Below are positions 25,721-34,387 of a stretch of DNA of 64,000 nt, one piece after another. The position numbers and the translations under genes are program-made. The notes under the pieces were generated by a model. The model saw nothing but the letters and a program-made list of their open reading frames with translations. It searched no databases and was not told the DNA's origin. The stretch spans positions 1 through 64,000 of the forward strand of contig NZ_JYON01000011.1 in the NCBI RefSeq assembly GCF_000952155.1, given 5' to 3'. Position 1 is the stretch's first letter, and each line of letters starts with the position of its first letter. This stretch comes from Aliterella atlantica CENA595. GTDB lineage: Bacteria > Cyanobacteriota > Cyanobacteriia > Cyanobacteriales > Chroococcidiopsidaceae.

Positions 25721-27031
25721 ATGGGTCCTGAAACGCTGCAATACACTCTACTAGCAGAACAACTGTTAGAAATAGCCGCAAAATCTGGCGCAGAAGCGGC
25801 AGAAGTGTATCAATCAAAGTCGGTGTCTCGTCCAGTGTTCTTTGAAGCCAACCGTCTCAAGCAGCTAGAAAGCGCCCAAACCGAGGGAACTGCCCTGCGA
25901 CTGTGGCAAAATGGATGTCCGGGGTTAGCAGTGGCTTACGGTCCTGTAGAGCCTCAAGAGCTAGTAAATCGGGCTTTAGCTATTAGCCGACTCAACCAAC
26001 CAGAGGAAATTGAACTAGGTACTAGCTCCAAACCAAATTATCCAAATGTGGGGGAAGAAGTAGCAGTAACTCAATTAGTAGAATGGGGCAAACAAGCGAT
26101 CGCCCAAGTGCGCGAGGCTTACCCAGATGTGTTAGTTAGTGCCGAATGGGATAGCGATATCGAAAGTACCCGTTTGGTCAATTCCTACGGTTTAGACTGT
26201 TACTACACAGACACTACACTCAGCGCGTTTCTAGCTGTCGAATGGATACGCGGCGACGACTTTTTAAGCGTGTCTGATGGGCAAACGCAGCGCGACTTTT
26301 TGCAACCGGAAAAGATCGTCCAGCAAATTTTGCAGCGCTTAGATTGGACGCAGGATAATATTGCTCCACCTGGGGGGCGCGTGCCGATTTTATTTACTTC
26401 TAAAGCTGCCGATATGCTGTGGAGTACAGTGCAAGCAGCGTTAAATGGCAAGCGCGTGTTAGAAAAAGCTTCGCCTTGGTGCGATCGCCTGCATCGTTCG
26501 GTGATGTCTTCAGCTTTAACTATTTACCAAGATCCAGAAAGTGGTCCATTTAGCTGTCCTTTCGATGACGAAGGCACGCCAACAATACCTTTAGTATTTA
26601 TTCAAGATGGAGAATTGCAGCATTTCGCTAGCGATCGCACAACAGGCAGATTGTTAGGTACGGGGACGACAGGAAACGGTTTTCGTCCTGGAATGGGTAG
26701 TTATCCGACACCAGGGTTATTTAATTTACTCATTCAACCAGGCAAATACTCTTTACTAGACTTGATCGGGCAATTGGATGACGGCATTATTGTCGATCAA
26801 ATGTTAGGCGGTGGCGGGAGTATTTCCGGTGATTTTTCCATCAACGTTGACTTAGGCTATCGAGTCAAAAAAGGTCAGGCGATCGGGCGCGTCAAAGACA
26901 CGATGGTAGCAGGTAATGTCTACACAGCCTTAAAACAATTAGTCGCCCTCGGTAGCGATGCAGACTGGAACGGCTCTTGCTACACGCCATCTTTGATTTT
27001 AGACGGGCTATCAGTTACGGGAAGGCAGTAG
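25721..27031 (+). CDS. PmbA/TldE-family metalloprotease subunit
   Basis: 436 residues from ATG 25721; a GTG at 25676 would add 15 residues. TldE-type features: an N-terminal domain with GTALRLWQNGCPGLAVAYG, and a C-terminal Gly-rich region with VDQMLGGGGSISGDFSINV near the end. As in other PmbA/TldE subunits, no HExxxH zinc motif is seen; that motif is in the TldD partner at 32796-34190 in this window. TldD/TldE heterodimers degrade or trim unfolded or modified peptides in the cytosol. The stop codon TAG is followed at once by a 9-bp tandem repeat. Confidence 0.88.
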   Translation: MGPETLQYTLLAEQLLEIAAKSGAEAAEVYQSKSVSRPVFFEANRLKQLESAQTEGTALRLWQNGCPGLAVAYGPVEPQELVNRALAISRLNQPEEIELGTSSKPNYPNVGEEVAVTQLVEWGKQAIAQVREAYPDVLVSAEWDSDIESTRLVNSYGLDCYYTDTTLSAFLAVEWIRGDDFLSVSDGQTQRDFLQPEKIVQQILQRLDWTQDNIAPPGGRVPILFTSKAADMLWSTVQAALNGKRVLEKASPWCDRLHRSVMSSALTIYQDPESGPFSCPFDDEGTPTIPLVFIQDGELQHFASDRTTGRLLGTGTTGNGFRPGMGSYPTPGLFNLLIQPGKYSLLDLIGQLDDGIIVDQMLGGGGSISGDFSINVDLGYRVKKGQAIGRVKDTMVAGNVYTALKQLVALGSDADWNGSCYTPSLILDGLSVTGRQ

Positions 27032-27082
27032 AGAGCAGGGGGAGCAGGGGGAGCAGGGAAGCAGGGGGACAAGGGAGACAAG
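27032..27082. repeat. GGGGGAGCA-type 9-bp tandem repeat
   Basis: About five degenerate copies of a 9-bp unit (AGCAGGGGG, drifting to ACAAGGGAG) start directly after the PmbA stop codon. The same unit, on the other strand, forms positions 1-30 of the window inside a coding frame. Confidence 0.75.
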
Positions 27083-27148
27083 GTAGAACCCAAAAATGTA
27101 GAGACGTAGCACTGCTACGTCTTACAGGGGTAAATATTAGCCCAAAAA

Positions 27149-27745
27149 TCAAGAAAGCGAAAACAGTGCGCGAATTCCCGTACTACCAATTTCAATTGCC
27201 AAAGCAGCTAGCAAAAAGCCGAGCAATTGGGTAATAATTACAGCACCTTCTGCACCAATAAATTGATCGATGCGACCTGCCTGACGCACAATAAACCAAG
27301 TAACAAACATCGCTGCTACAATGCCCACGACTACGCTCAAATGAGCATTAGGACATTGAGACATTAATAACATAACTGTCGTTAGCGTCCCTGGTCCAGC
27401 CAATAAAGGAAAGGCAAGGGGTGTAATTGCTACATCGCGCTCTTGTTCGACAACAGGCGTATCGATTTCACCTTGCAGCATTTGTAGGGCAATTAATAGC
27501 AGCAACAGTCCTCCAGCGACTTCTAAAGAACCCATGCTAATGTGCAAATAATCTAACAGTGCTTGCCCTGTAAAAGCAAAAGCAAGCAGTACAGCCGTTG
27601 CGACCAAACTTGCTCTATCGACAACGTTGTTTCTTTGTTCTGGTTCCATGCCTTTTGTTAACACCAGAAATATCGGTGCGTTGCCCAAGGCATCAGCTAG
27701 AACGAATACAGCAATAAAAGCTTTAATTAATATTGAGAAATCCAC
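27149..27745 (-). CDS. MarC family integral membrane protein
   Basis: 198 residues with six predicted membrane helices. The MarC family signature blocks are LADALGNAPIFLVLT near residues 16-30, GGLLLLLIALQML and PLAFPLLAGPGTLTTVMLL near 108-126. Originally linked to multiple antibiotic resistance, the family is now regarded as of unknown transport function. Start ATG 27745 gives the usual length. The neighbours (PmbA, PilB-like ATPase) suggest no specific pathway. Confidence 0.88.
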   Translation of the reverse strand: MDFSILIKAFIAVFVLADALGNAPIFLVLTKGMEPEQRNNVVDRASLVATAVLLAFAFTGQALLDYLHISMGSLEVAGGLLLLLIALQMLQGEIDTPVVEQERDVAITPLAFPLLAGPGTLTTVMLLMSQCPNAHLSVVVGIVAAMFVTWFIVRQAGRIDQFIGAEGAVIITQLLGFLLAALAIEIGSTGIRALFSLS

Positions 27746-27800
27746 TGGGCGTGCCGTAGAGGAAAAATGTCTTTCTCAACCTTAACGCGAGCTTTGAGAC

Positions 27801-27853
27801 AGTGACCAGTAATCAGTGACCAGTGACCAGTGACCAGTGACCAGTGACCAGTT
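27801..27853. repeat. ACTGGTC heptamer array (six copies plus a diverged one)
   Basis: AGTGACC at 27801, a diverged copy AGTAATC, then five perfect copies from 27815 to 27849, ending in AGTTA. It lies 11 bp from the stop codon of the minus-strand ATPase gene. Member of the dispersed family described in the findings. Confidence 0.9.
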
Positions 27854-27864
27854 AGATGTAGAAA

Positions 27865-29667
27865 TTAATTATATTTTTCTTCCAACTTCTCGGCGGCGTG
27901 ATGGGGATGAGGTATTCTTGAGAGCAGGGCGGCGATTTTGTCTGTAATCGATTCTCCTTGTTGCCCCCTCCTAACGTTATTTGGTGCAAGGTTAATATAA
28001 TTCATCGGTTTTACTAAACTATTGAAGTCAGAGTTTGCAGCCTTGGAATATAAAGCACTACTTGGTAGCACTCGCAATACTTCGTCTATGGTAGTTAAGC
28101 CGCTGGTAACTTTTTCAATCGCTGCCGTCCGAAACGAGTAAAAGTTGTCTTCATTTAGATACTTATGCAATTGAGACATATTGCCTTGGTAGATTGCCTC
28201 CCGCAGTGTTGTATCAATATTGAGTAACTCAACTAGCGCTTCTCGACCTAGATAACCAGAATTAAAACATTTAGGACAACCTTTACCTTTGCGCCACTTA
28301 GAAGCATTTGCTTGTCCCCAGGTTAAACCCAATACTTTTAAATCTGCACGATTGGGGGTATAAGGTTCCGAGCAGTGGGGACAGTTGCGACGTGCGAGGC
28401 GCTGTGCCACTATTCCCAGCAAGGCATCACTCAGCAAACTCGTGTCGGGACCAATGTCTTGCAGCCTAGGAATTGCCCCAATTGCATCGTTAGTATGCAA
28501 AGTAGTCAGCACCAAGTGTCCAGTTAGCGCCGCTCTTACTGCTGTTTCTGCTGTTTCGGAGTCTCTTACCTCGCCAACCATGATAATATCTGGGTCTTGG
28601 CGCATAATTGCCCGCAAACCTGCAGCAAAAGTCATTCCTGCTGCTTCATGTACCTGAGTTTGAGTAATGCAAGGCAAAACATACTCTACAGGGTCTTCTA
28701 CTGTTACTACATTGACATTTTCCTTGGCAACAGCTTGCAGGCTGGTGTAAAGGGTGCTGGTTTTACCCGAACCAGTAGGACCTGTAAGAATAATCATGCC
28801 TTGAGGCTGACTTAACCAATTTTTGTAGATAGACAAAGTTTTTGGAGTCAATCCCAAGTTTTCGATTTTAGTAAAAGGGTTTTGTCTTGGTAATAAGCGG
28901 ATTACAGCTTTTTCGCCATTAACGCAAGGTAGGGTACTAACTCGCATATCCATAGCTAGTTCTGATGCTTCACCTGTGGCATATTTATCTTCCATGCGTC
29001 CATCTTGAGGACGGCGGTTGTCAGAAATATCCATGTTAGACATTACCTTTAGAGCAACAATTACTTTGCGGCTCACATCGGCAGGTAAAGTTGTAATATG
29101 CCGCAGCACGCCGTCAATGCGATAGCGCACTCTTAAGCCGTCCGGCATTGGTTCTAAATGAATGTCGCTAGCGCGGTTGCGCAAAGCCGCAGCCAGGATA
29201 GTTTTAATGCGAGCAGTTTGATCGTCTGCTTTGGCGAGGTGCAGTTGGGTAGTTTCGCTAATGTCTTCTGGTTCTTGTTCGCCTGTATCGGGATTTATGA
29301 GGGAAAAATTATTGTTGTTTGAGTCAATATTATAAGCGCGAACCCAAGCGCAATAGCTTTTATAAGCAATAGGAATTATTTTAATTTGGCTGCCTGTTCG
29401 TTCGGCAAGATGAGCGACTTCTTGTGGTAATAAGTTAGTATGGCTGCCTAAATAATAGCAACCACGCCACAGTAGTAAGGGAATTACTGGCGGTAATGAA
29501 TTTTTGTCTGTAAAATGCCGCAAAAATCTATTACTAACTTCTCGATCTAATAATGCTAAATTAACTGCTCCTTGTCCGTTGACTAAAACGTTTAGTGCTT
29601 GTTCGCAACTAATTTTCTGACTTTTTAACTGTTGCCAAGTAGATGAAATGTTAGAGGTAGATTGCAT
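27865..29667 (-). CDS. GspE/PulE/PilB-type secretion ATPase, solitary paralogue
   Basis: 600 residues. Domains: a short N1/N2-like region (1-150), then the RecA-like ATPase at about 165-505 with Walker A GPTGSGKTST, an Asp box, Walker B IIMVGEVRD, a His box near LTTLHTNDA, and a zinc motif of two CxxC pairs (CPHC near 439, CPKC near 471). Such ATPases power type IV pilus extension or type II secretion. The N-terminal region is shorter than in housekeeping PilB, and the tail after 540 (KAANSDFNSLVKPMNY) is unlike it. No pilT, pilC or pilin gene is adjacent, so it may be an accessory paralogue. All catalytic motifs are intact. Confidence 0.9.
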   Translation of the reverse strand: MQSTSNISSTWQQLKSQKISCEQALNVLVNGQGAVNLALLDREVSNRFLRHFTDKNSLPPVIPLLLWRGCYYLGSHTNLLPQEVAHLAERTGSQIKIIPIAYKSYCAWVRAYNIDSNNNNFSLINPDTGEQEPEDISETTQLHLAKADDQTARIKTILAAALRNRASDIHLEPMPDGLRVRYRIDGVLRHITTLPADVSRKVIVALKVMSNMDISDNRRPQDGRMEDKYATGEASELAMDMRVSTLPCVNGEKAVIRLLPRQNPFTKIENLGLTPKTLSIYKNWLSQPQGMIILTGPTGSGKTSTLYTSLQAVAKENVNVVTVEDPVEYVLPCITQTQVHEAAGMTFAAGLRAIMRQDPDIIMVGEVRDSETAETAVRAALTGHLVLTTLHTNDAIGAIPRLQDIGPDTSLLSDALLGIVAQRLARRNCPHCSEPYTPNRADLKVLGLTWGQANASKWRKGKGCPKCFNSGYLGREALVELLNIDTTLREAIYQGNMSQLHKYLNEDNFYSFRTAAIEKVTSGLTTIDEVLRVLPSSALYSKAANSDFNSLVKPMNYINLAPNNVRRGQQGESITDKIAALLSRIPHPHHAAEKLEEKYN

Positions 29668-29988
29668 ATTTTCGCTTTAATAATTAATTGAAAGATTTAT
29701 AGTGATGATGAAAATATCAAAAGATTGATATTTGATTTACATAAACTTTATATAATTAACTTATAAATAAAGTTAATGCATTTTTAATAAGGGTCCAAGC
29801 GAAAAATTACTGATAACTTTACTCGGTTTTAAATTAGTATTTATTTAGGATTCAGTAAATCCACTGATGGTTAAGCTAAAACAAAAAAGGACGTTTTAGC
29901 CCTTCAGGCAAGAAAACGGGGAACATTAGAGATAAATTCACCTTCTTAAAACCGCGATCGCATTTTCGATTCTTACTCCTCCCCAACA
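29668..29988. other. Divergent intergenic region, ATPase and ClC genes
   Basis: 320 bp, AT-rich near the ATPase start, with a HIP1 site near 29955. No repeat, RNA gene or strong box was recognised. Confidence 0.4.
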
Positions 29989-32676
29989 ATGCTGCAAATC
30001 GATCTACTTCAGCGCCTCCGTCAATGGCTCCTACCCACAAGTAGAGCAAGCGCGATCGCCTACGCAGTCTTAATCGGCTTAGTTGCGGCTTTACCTGCGG
30101 TATTACTCAAAGTTAGTTCGGGATGGCTAGGATCGTGGCGCGTCCATGCGGCAACTCAACTTCCTAGCCTAATTGTCCTGCCAGTAGTAGGAGTATCTTT
30201 TGGCTTTTTGGCAGGCTTATTAGTGCAGCGACTAGCACCAGAGGCGGGCGGTAGCGGAATTCCTGATGTCAAAGCAACTCTTGCCAACGTGCCGATCAAA
30301 CTTTCTTGGCGCATTGCTTTAGTCAAGTTAGTTAGCTCGGTTGTCGCTTTAGGATCGGGGCTAACTTTAGGCAGACAAGGACCTACAGTTCACGTTGGCG
30401 CTGCGCTAGCTGGAGGTTTGAGCCGTTATTTACCCATGTCTCCAGATCATCGCAGGCAAATTATTGCCGCAGGTGCAGGGGCGGGTTTAGCGGCTGCTTT
30501 TAATACGCCAATTACAGGGGTACTATTTGTCATTGAAGAATTGCTGCAAGATTTATCGGGGCTAACTTTGGGAACGGCAATTGTTGCTTCGTTTATCGGT
30601 GCGGTAGTTTCTCGGCTGTTGGGTGGTAGGAGTTTGCAACTGAATTTAGAACTAACTGCAAATGTTACTAGCTTTTCTTTGGGAGAAATTCCCTTTTATT
30701 TAGCATTAGGAATCTTAGCAGGGTTACTCGGTTCGTTATTTAATCGTGGCGTTATTGCTAGCGTCAAGGTTTATCGTCAGTTGCACGTTAGTTTACCCTG
30801 GCGAGTTGCTCTAGCAGGGTTGATTTCTGGGATAGCGATCGCCTTGCTTCCTGCTGGCTTTCGCGATAATACAGGTTTGAGGGAATTTCTAATTACTGGC
30901 GAAGCTAGTTGGTATATCGCTGCGATCGCTTTTGTTGCTCAATTTATCCTCACATTAGTAGCTGCGGGTTCTGGTGCGCCAGGAGGACTATTTGCACCCA
31001 GCCTAATTATGGGTTCGGCTTTGGGCTACTTAGTGGGCATATTGGAATACAAAATAACTGGCATGAGTTTGCCAACAACTTACGCCTTGGCTGGGATGGG
31101 AGCCTTTTTTAGCGTCGTATCCAAAGTACCTTTAACGGCGATCGCGATCGTCTTTGAAATGACGACAGACTTTAACTTAGTATTGCCATTAATGATTGGT
31201 TCGGTTACAGCTTACTTAATTGCCGAACAAGTCGATCCAGGTTCTCTTTATGACAAGCTTCTAGCTGTAAATGGCATCTATTTAGAAAAAGCAGCCCCAA
31301 AAAAAGGCTTATTAACCGAACTTACAGCCAAAGATGTCATGCAACCAAGAGTAGAGACTTTGGCAGTGCAGATGACTTTAGATGAAGCAGTACAAGCATT
31401 TTCGCGCTCTCACCATCGCGGCTTTCCGGTAGTAGATGACGGTAAATTAGTGGGGATAGTTACGCAGACAGATATAGCCAAGATGCGCGATCGCACTTTG
31501 CCAGGGGATACGCTATTAAGTGAAATTATGACCCCCGAACCTGTAACTGTCAGCCCGCAAGCTAGTTTAGCGAATGTTTTGTACCTACTCGATCGCGCAT
31601 CTTTAAGTAGATTGCCTGTAGTCGAGCAAAAAAAGCTGATTGGAATTATTACCCGCGCCGATATTATTCGTGCCGAAGCAGATAAGCTCAACGGTGAAAC
31701 TGGTAAAGCTGGACCCCAACCAGAGCCATCTTACGTCGTGTATCAGACGCGATCGCCCGCAGTGGGGCGGGGACGCTTGTTAGTACCTTTAGCTAACCCC
31801 CAGACGGCTACAGCCTTATTGCAGCTAGCAATTGCGATCGCTAAAGAGCGGCATTACGAAATAGAGTGCATCCAAATTATGCTAGTTTCGCGTCACAGTT
31901 CGCCAGCCGAGACGCAAGTAAATACTACCAAAAGTCGGCGATTATTGCGTCAAGCAGAAGTAGAAGCCCGCAAATTTAAAATTCCCGTACACACGCAAAT
32001 TCGCGTCGCTCACGATATCGCCTCAGCTATTTTAGAAACTATCAAAGAGCGGCACATCGACATAGTGTTAATGGGTTGGAAAGGTAACACGATTACCCCA
32101 GGGCGAATTTTTGGCAATGTCGTCGATACTTTAATTAGACAAGCAACTTGCAACGTAGTGTTAGTCAAATTTGCCGAGGAACCAGCGAAATCGACTCATA
32201 ATCCGGCGCTGTGGAGTAAGTACCGTTTGCCAATGCGGGTAAAAGACATGACTTTTCATAATTTGCCTAACTTCAACCGTTGGCTAGTACCGATGGCGGG
32301 AGGTCCCAACTCGCAAGCTGCTATTGGACTTTTGCCTGCTTTTTTGACTCTGGCTGAGGAGCCATTTATTCATTTATGTCAAGTATTTCCCGAATCGCGA
32401 TCGCCTGCAGATACAGACATTTTAGAACAAGGAATGCGCTATTTAGTCCGCCAGAAGCACTTAAAAGGTGCAGTAACGGCTGCACCCATGCAAGCAAAAT
32501 CCGTAGTTGAAGGTGTAATCGAGCTTGTCAACAAGCAAGATTTTGATGTAATTGTGTTAGGAGCAAGTAGAGAAGGATTATTGCAACAAGCAATCAGCGG
32601 TAACATTCCAGCAGCGATCGCCAGCAGCATAGATCGCACTGTAATCTTAGTACGAGGTGCGATCGCCAGCAATTAA
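29989..32676 (+). CDS. ClC-family chloride channel/antiporter with CBS pair and two USP domains
   Basis: 895 residues. The ClC domain spans about 1-435: the selectivity segment GGSGIP (Ser89), the gating segment GRQGPTVHVG at 129-138 and the internal segment FVIEELLQ with Glu183/Glu184. Position 130 is Gln, where most ClC transporters have the gating Glu. Two CBS domains at about 448-565 (TAKDVMQPRVETLAV, LLSEIMTPEPVTVSP) would bind nucleotides and regulate the channel. Two UspA-like domains follow (about 590-725 and 755-895). The whole protein is a regulated anion transporter in the inner membrane, perhaps for osmotic or pH homeostasis. This three-module plan is common in cyanobacteria. Confidence 0.93.
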   Translation: MLQIDLLQRLRQWLLPTSRASAIAYAVLIGLVAALPAVLLKVSSGWLGSWRVHAATQLPSLIVLPVVGVSFGFLAGLLVQRLAPEAGGSGIPDVKATLANVPIKLSWRIALVKLVSSVVALGSGLTLGRQGPTVHVGAALAGGLSRYLPMSPDHRRQIIAAGAGAGLAAAFNTPITGVLFVIEELLQDLSGLTLGTAIVASFIGAVVSRLLGGRSLQLNLELTANVTSFSLGEIPFYLALGILAGLLGSLFNRGVIASVKVYRQLHVSLPWRVALAGLISGIAIALLPAGFRDNTGLREFLITGEASWYIAAIAFVAQFILTLVAAGSGAPGGLFAPSLIMGSALGYLVGILEYKITGMSLPTTYALAGMGAFFSVVSKVPLTAIAIVFEMTTDFNLVLPLMIGSVTAYLIAEQVDPGSLYDKLLAVNGIYLEKAAPKKGLLTELTAKDVMQPRVETLAVQMTLDEAVQAFSRSHHRGFPVVDDGKLVGIVTQTDIAKMRDRTLPGDTLLSEIMTPEPVTVSPQASLANVLYLLDRASLSRLPVVEQKKLIGIITRADIIRAEADKLNGETGKAGPQPEPSYVVYQTRSPAVGRGRLLVPLANPQTATALLQLAIAIAKERHYEIECIQIMLVSRHSSPAETQVNTTKSRRLLRQAEVEARKFKIPVHTQIRVAHDIASAILETIKERHIDIVLMGWKGNTITPGRIFGNVVDTLIRQATCNVVLVKFAEEPAKSTHNPALWSKYRLPMRVKDMTFHNLPNFNRWLVPMAGGPNSQAAIGLLPAFLTLAEEPFIHLCQVFPESRSPADTDILEQGMRYLVRQKHLKGAVTAAPMQAKSVVEGVIELVNKQDFDVIVLGASREGLLQQAISGNIPAAIASSIDRTVILVRGAIASN

Positions 32677-32723
32677 ATAGGACTTATGAATAGGGACGGA
32701 AAAACGAACCACGTTCGCGAAGT

Positions 32724-32799
32724 GTAGGTTTTGGTTGGGGTAAAAACATCCCCAACTAAACCTGGTCACTGGTCACTGACAAACTGGTCACTGATTTAA
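32724..32799. repeat. Composite repeat: hairpin plus TGGTCAC array
   Basis: About 76 bp. A hairpin (GGTTTTGGTTGGGG region pairing with CCCCAAC) is followed by three TGGTCAC-type units in the pattern ACCTGGTCACTGGTCAC, GACAAACTGGTCACTGATTTAA. A similar unit lies inverted at 52128-52203, and its array part matches the 41-bp unit at 49049. The last bases of the element overlap the TldD stop codon (TAA on the minus strand, 32796-32798). Confidence 0.85.
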
Positions 32800-34190
32800 G
32801 CTTCTCCGCCAATTACTACATCTCGAATTCGCAAACTAGGACCGCCGCAACCTACGGGTAAGCCATTTTGTCCGCCTTTTCCGCAACCGCCAGACTCATC
32901 CCAGTAGAAGTCATCGCCAATACCTTCAATATCGGCTAAAGTCTGAAAAACGTTGCCAGATAAAGTTACATCTCTTACAGGTTCGGCAATTTGCCCGTTG
33001 CGAATCATCCAAGCTTCCCCAGCACTGAAGGTAAACATTTCGCCGTTGGTCATGCCGCCTAACCAATTTTTGGCATATACTCCTTCTTCGATATCGCTAA
33101 AGAGGTCATTTACAGGCGTTTTGCCTCTTTCAATCCAAGTATTGGTCATGCGGACAATTGGGGCATAGTGGTAGCTAAGACAGCGAGCATTACCTGTAGG
33201 TGCTTCGCCTAATTTGCCAGCCGTTTCGCGCGAGTGCAATCTACCTACTAATACGCCATCTTTAATTAGTTGCGTTGTATTTGCAGGCGTACCTTCATCG
33301 TCGTAGAAAAAGCTGCCGCGATGTCCTTCTGGTGCAGCACCATCAAAAATTTGGAGTTCCTTTGGTCCAAAACGGCGCCCAATACTCATTACCTCTAGCA
33401 AATCGGGGTTTTCATAAGCCATATCTGCTTCCGAAAGATGCCCAAAAGCTTCGTGGACGAATAAGCCGCTCAAAATAGGGTCGATAACTACGGTGTATGT
33501 ACTACCCTTGACGGAGGGTAAAGATAATGCAGCAACGGCTCTTTGAGCAGCAGAGCGGACTTTATCATCAAGAGAGGTCAAATCTTCGTAAGCTTTGCGC
33601 GAACCTGTAGTTTCTCGCCCAGTTTGCACTGTGTCGCCGTCACGCGCAGTAGCAGCAAAGCGCATTTCCATATCTACCCAGGATTGCTCGATTAGCGTGC
33701 CTTCTGAGGTTGCTAGGACGACTTTTTGAATCGTATCGCCATAGCGGACAGATGTAGTAGTAATACGATTATCTACGCTTTTGAGGATGTCGCTGTAGCG
33801 ATCGCACAGTTCTTTTTTAGCAGATAAGGAAATATTACGCGGATCTATGCCTGTTAAGGGAACAAAGCAAGTATCTTGGCGCGGCTCAATTGCTGCTAGC
33901 TGAGTTTCCGAGTCACCAACTATTCTGGCGGCGGTGATTGCTTCTTCAATGCGATCGCTAATTGTGGCTAAATGGTTAAAGCTACTAAGTCCCCAACCAC
34001 CTTTATAACAAGCTCTAATTTGACCGCCTATTGACAAACCTTCACTTAGGGTTTCAACTTTATCGCCGCGCCGGAGAATATCTGTGCCTTGGGCTTCTTC
34101 TAGGCGAATAGCAAGATAATCTACTTGAGAACTATAACGGGCAATTAGGTCGGAAAGTAAATTTCGGGCATCAACAACAGCAATCGGCAT
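32796..34190 (-). CDS. tldD: TldD-family metalloprotease subunit
   Basis: 464 residues. The zinc motif HEAFGH is at residues 246-251 (HExxxH), as in TldD. A glycine-rich C-terminus (GGCGKGGQNGLPVGCGGPSLRI) closes the protein. TldD with TldE (PmbA, at 25721-27031) forms a heterodimer that trims modified or unfolded peptides. The two subunits are on opposite strands 5.8 kb apart rather than in an operon. The stop codon lies within the composite repeat listed above. Family and catalytic motif are clear; natural substrates in cyanobacteria are unknown. Confidence 0.92.
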   Translation of the reverse strand: MPIAVVDARNLLSDLIARYSSQVDYLAIRLEEAQGTDILRRGDKVETLSEGLSIGGQIRACYKGGWGLSSFNHLATISDRIEEAITAARIVGDSETQLAAIEPRQDTCFVPLTGIDPRNISLSAKKELCDRYSDILKSVDNRITTTSVRYGDTIQKVVLATSEGTLIEQSWVDMEMRFAATARDGDTVQTGRETTGSRKAYEDLTSLDDKVRSAAQRAVAALSLPSVKGSTYTVVIDPILSGLFVHEAFGHLSEADMAYENPDLLEVMSIGRRFGPKELQIFDGAAPEGHRGSFFYDDEGTPANTTQLIKDGVLVGRLHSRETAGKLGEAPTGNARCLSYHYAPIVRMTNTWIERGKTPVNDLFSDIEEGVYAKNWLGGMTNGEMFTFSAGEAWMIRNGQIAEPVRDVTLSGNVFQTLADIEGIGDDFYWDESGGCGKGGQNGLPVGCGGPSLRIRDVVIGGEA

Positions 34191-34255
34191 ATAAAAGCAG
34201 CCAGAAAATAACTTCCTTTATTTTGAATGAATTTGGGTGCGATCGCTACAACAAT

Positions 34256-34283
34256 AGTTTTGAGTTTTAAGTTTTAAGTTTTG
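34256..34283. repeat. AGTTTTR heptamer array (four copies)
   Basis: AGTTTTG, AGTTTTA, AGTTTTA and AGTTTTG lie in tandem between the divergent TldD and DUF2079 genes. It is a further heptamer sequence, distinct from ACTGGTC and CGAATTA. Confidence 0.7.
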
Positions 34284-34387
34284 AGTTGAAGACTAAGCTG
34301 TTAATCCCCATGTTGCTCCCATATCTCCCCATCTACCCATTGCTGATAAAATAAACTCGCTTTCCACTTATATAAGGCGGTGAGGGA

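Noticed and set aside
26977..27234. 85-codon frame spanning the 9-mer repeat
   Set aside because: It overlaps the PmbA and MarC genes, and its Gly/Arg-rich translation only reflects the repeat.
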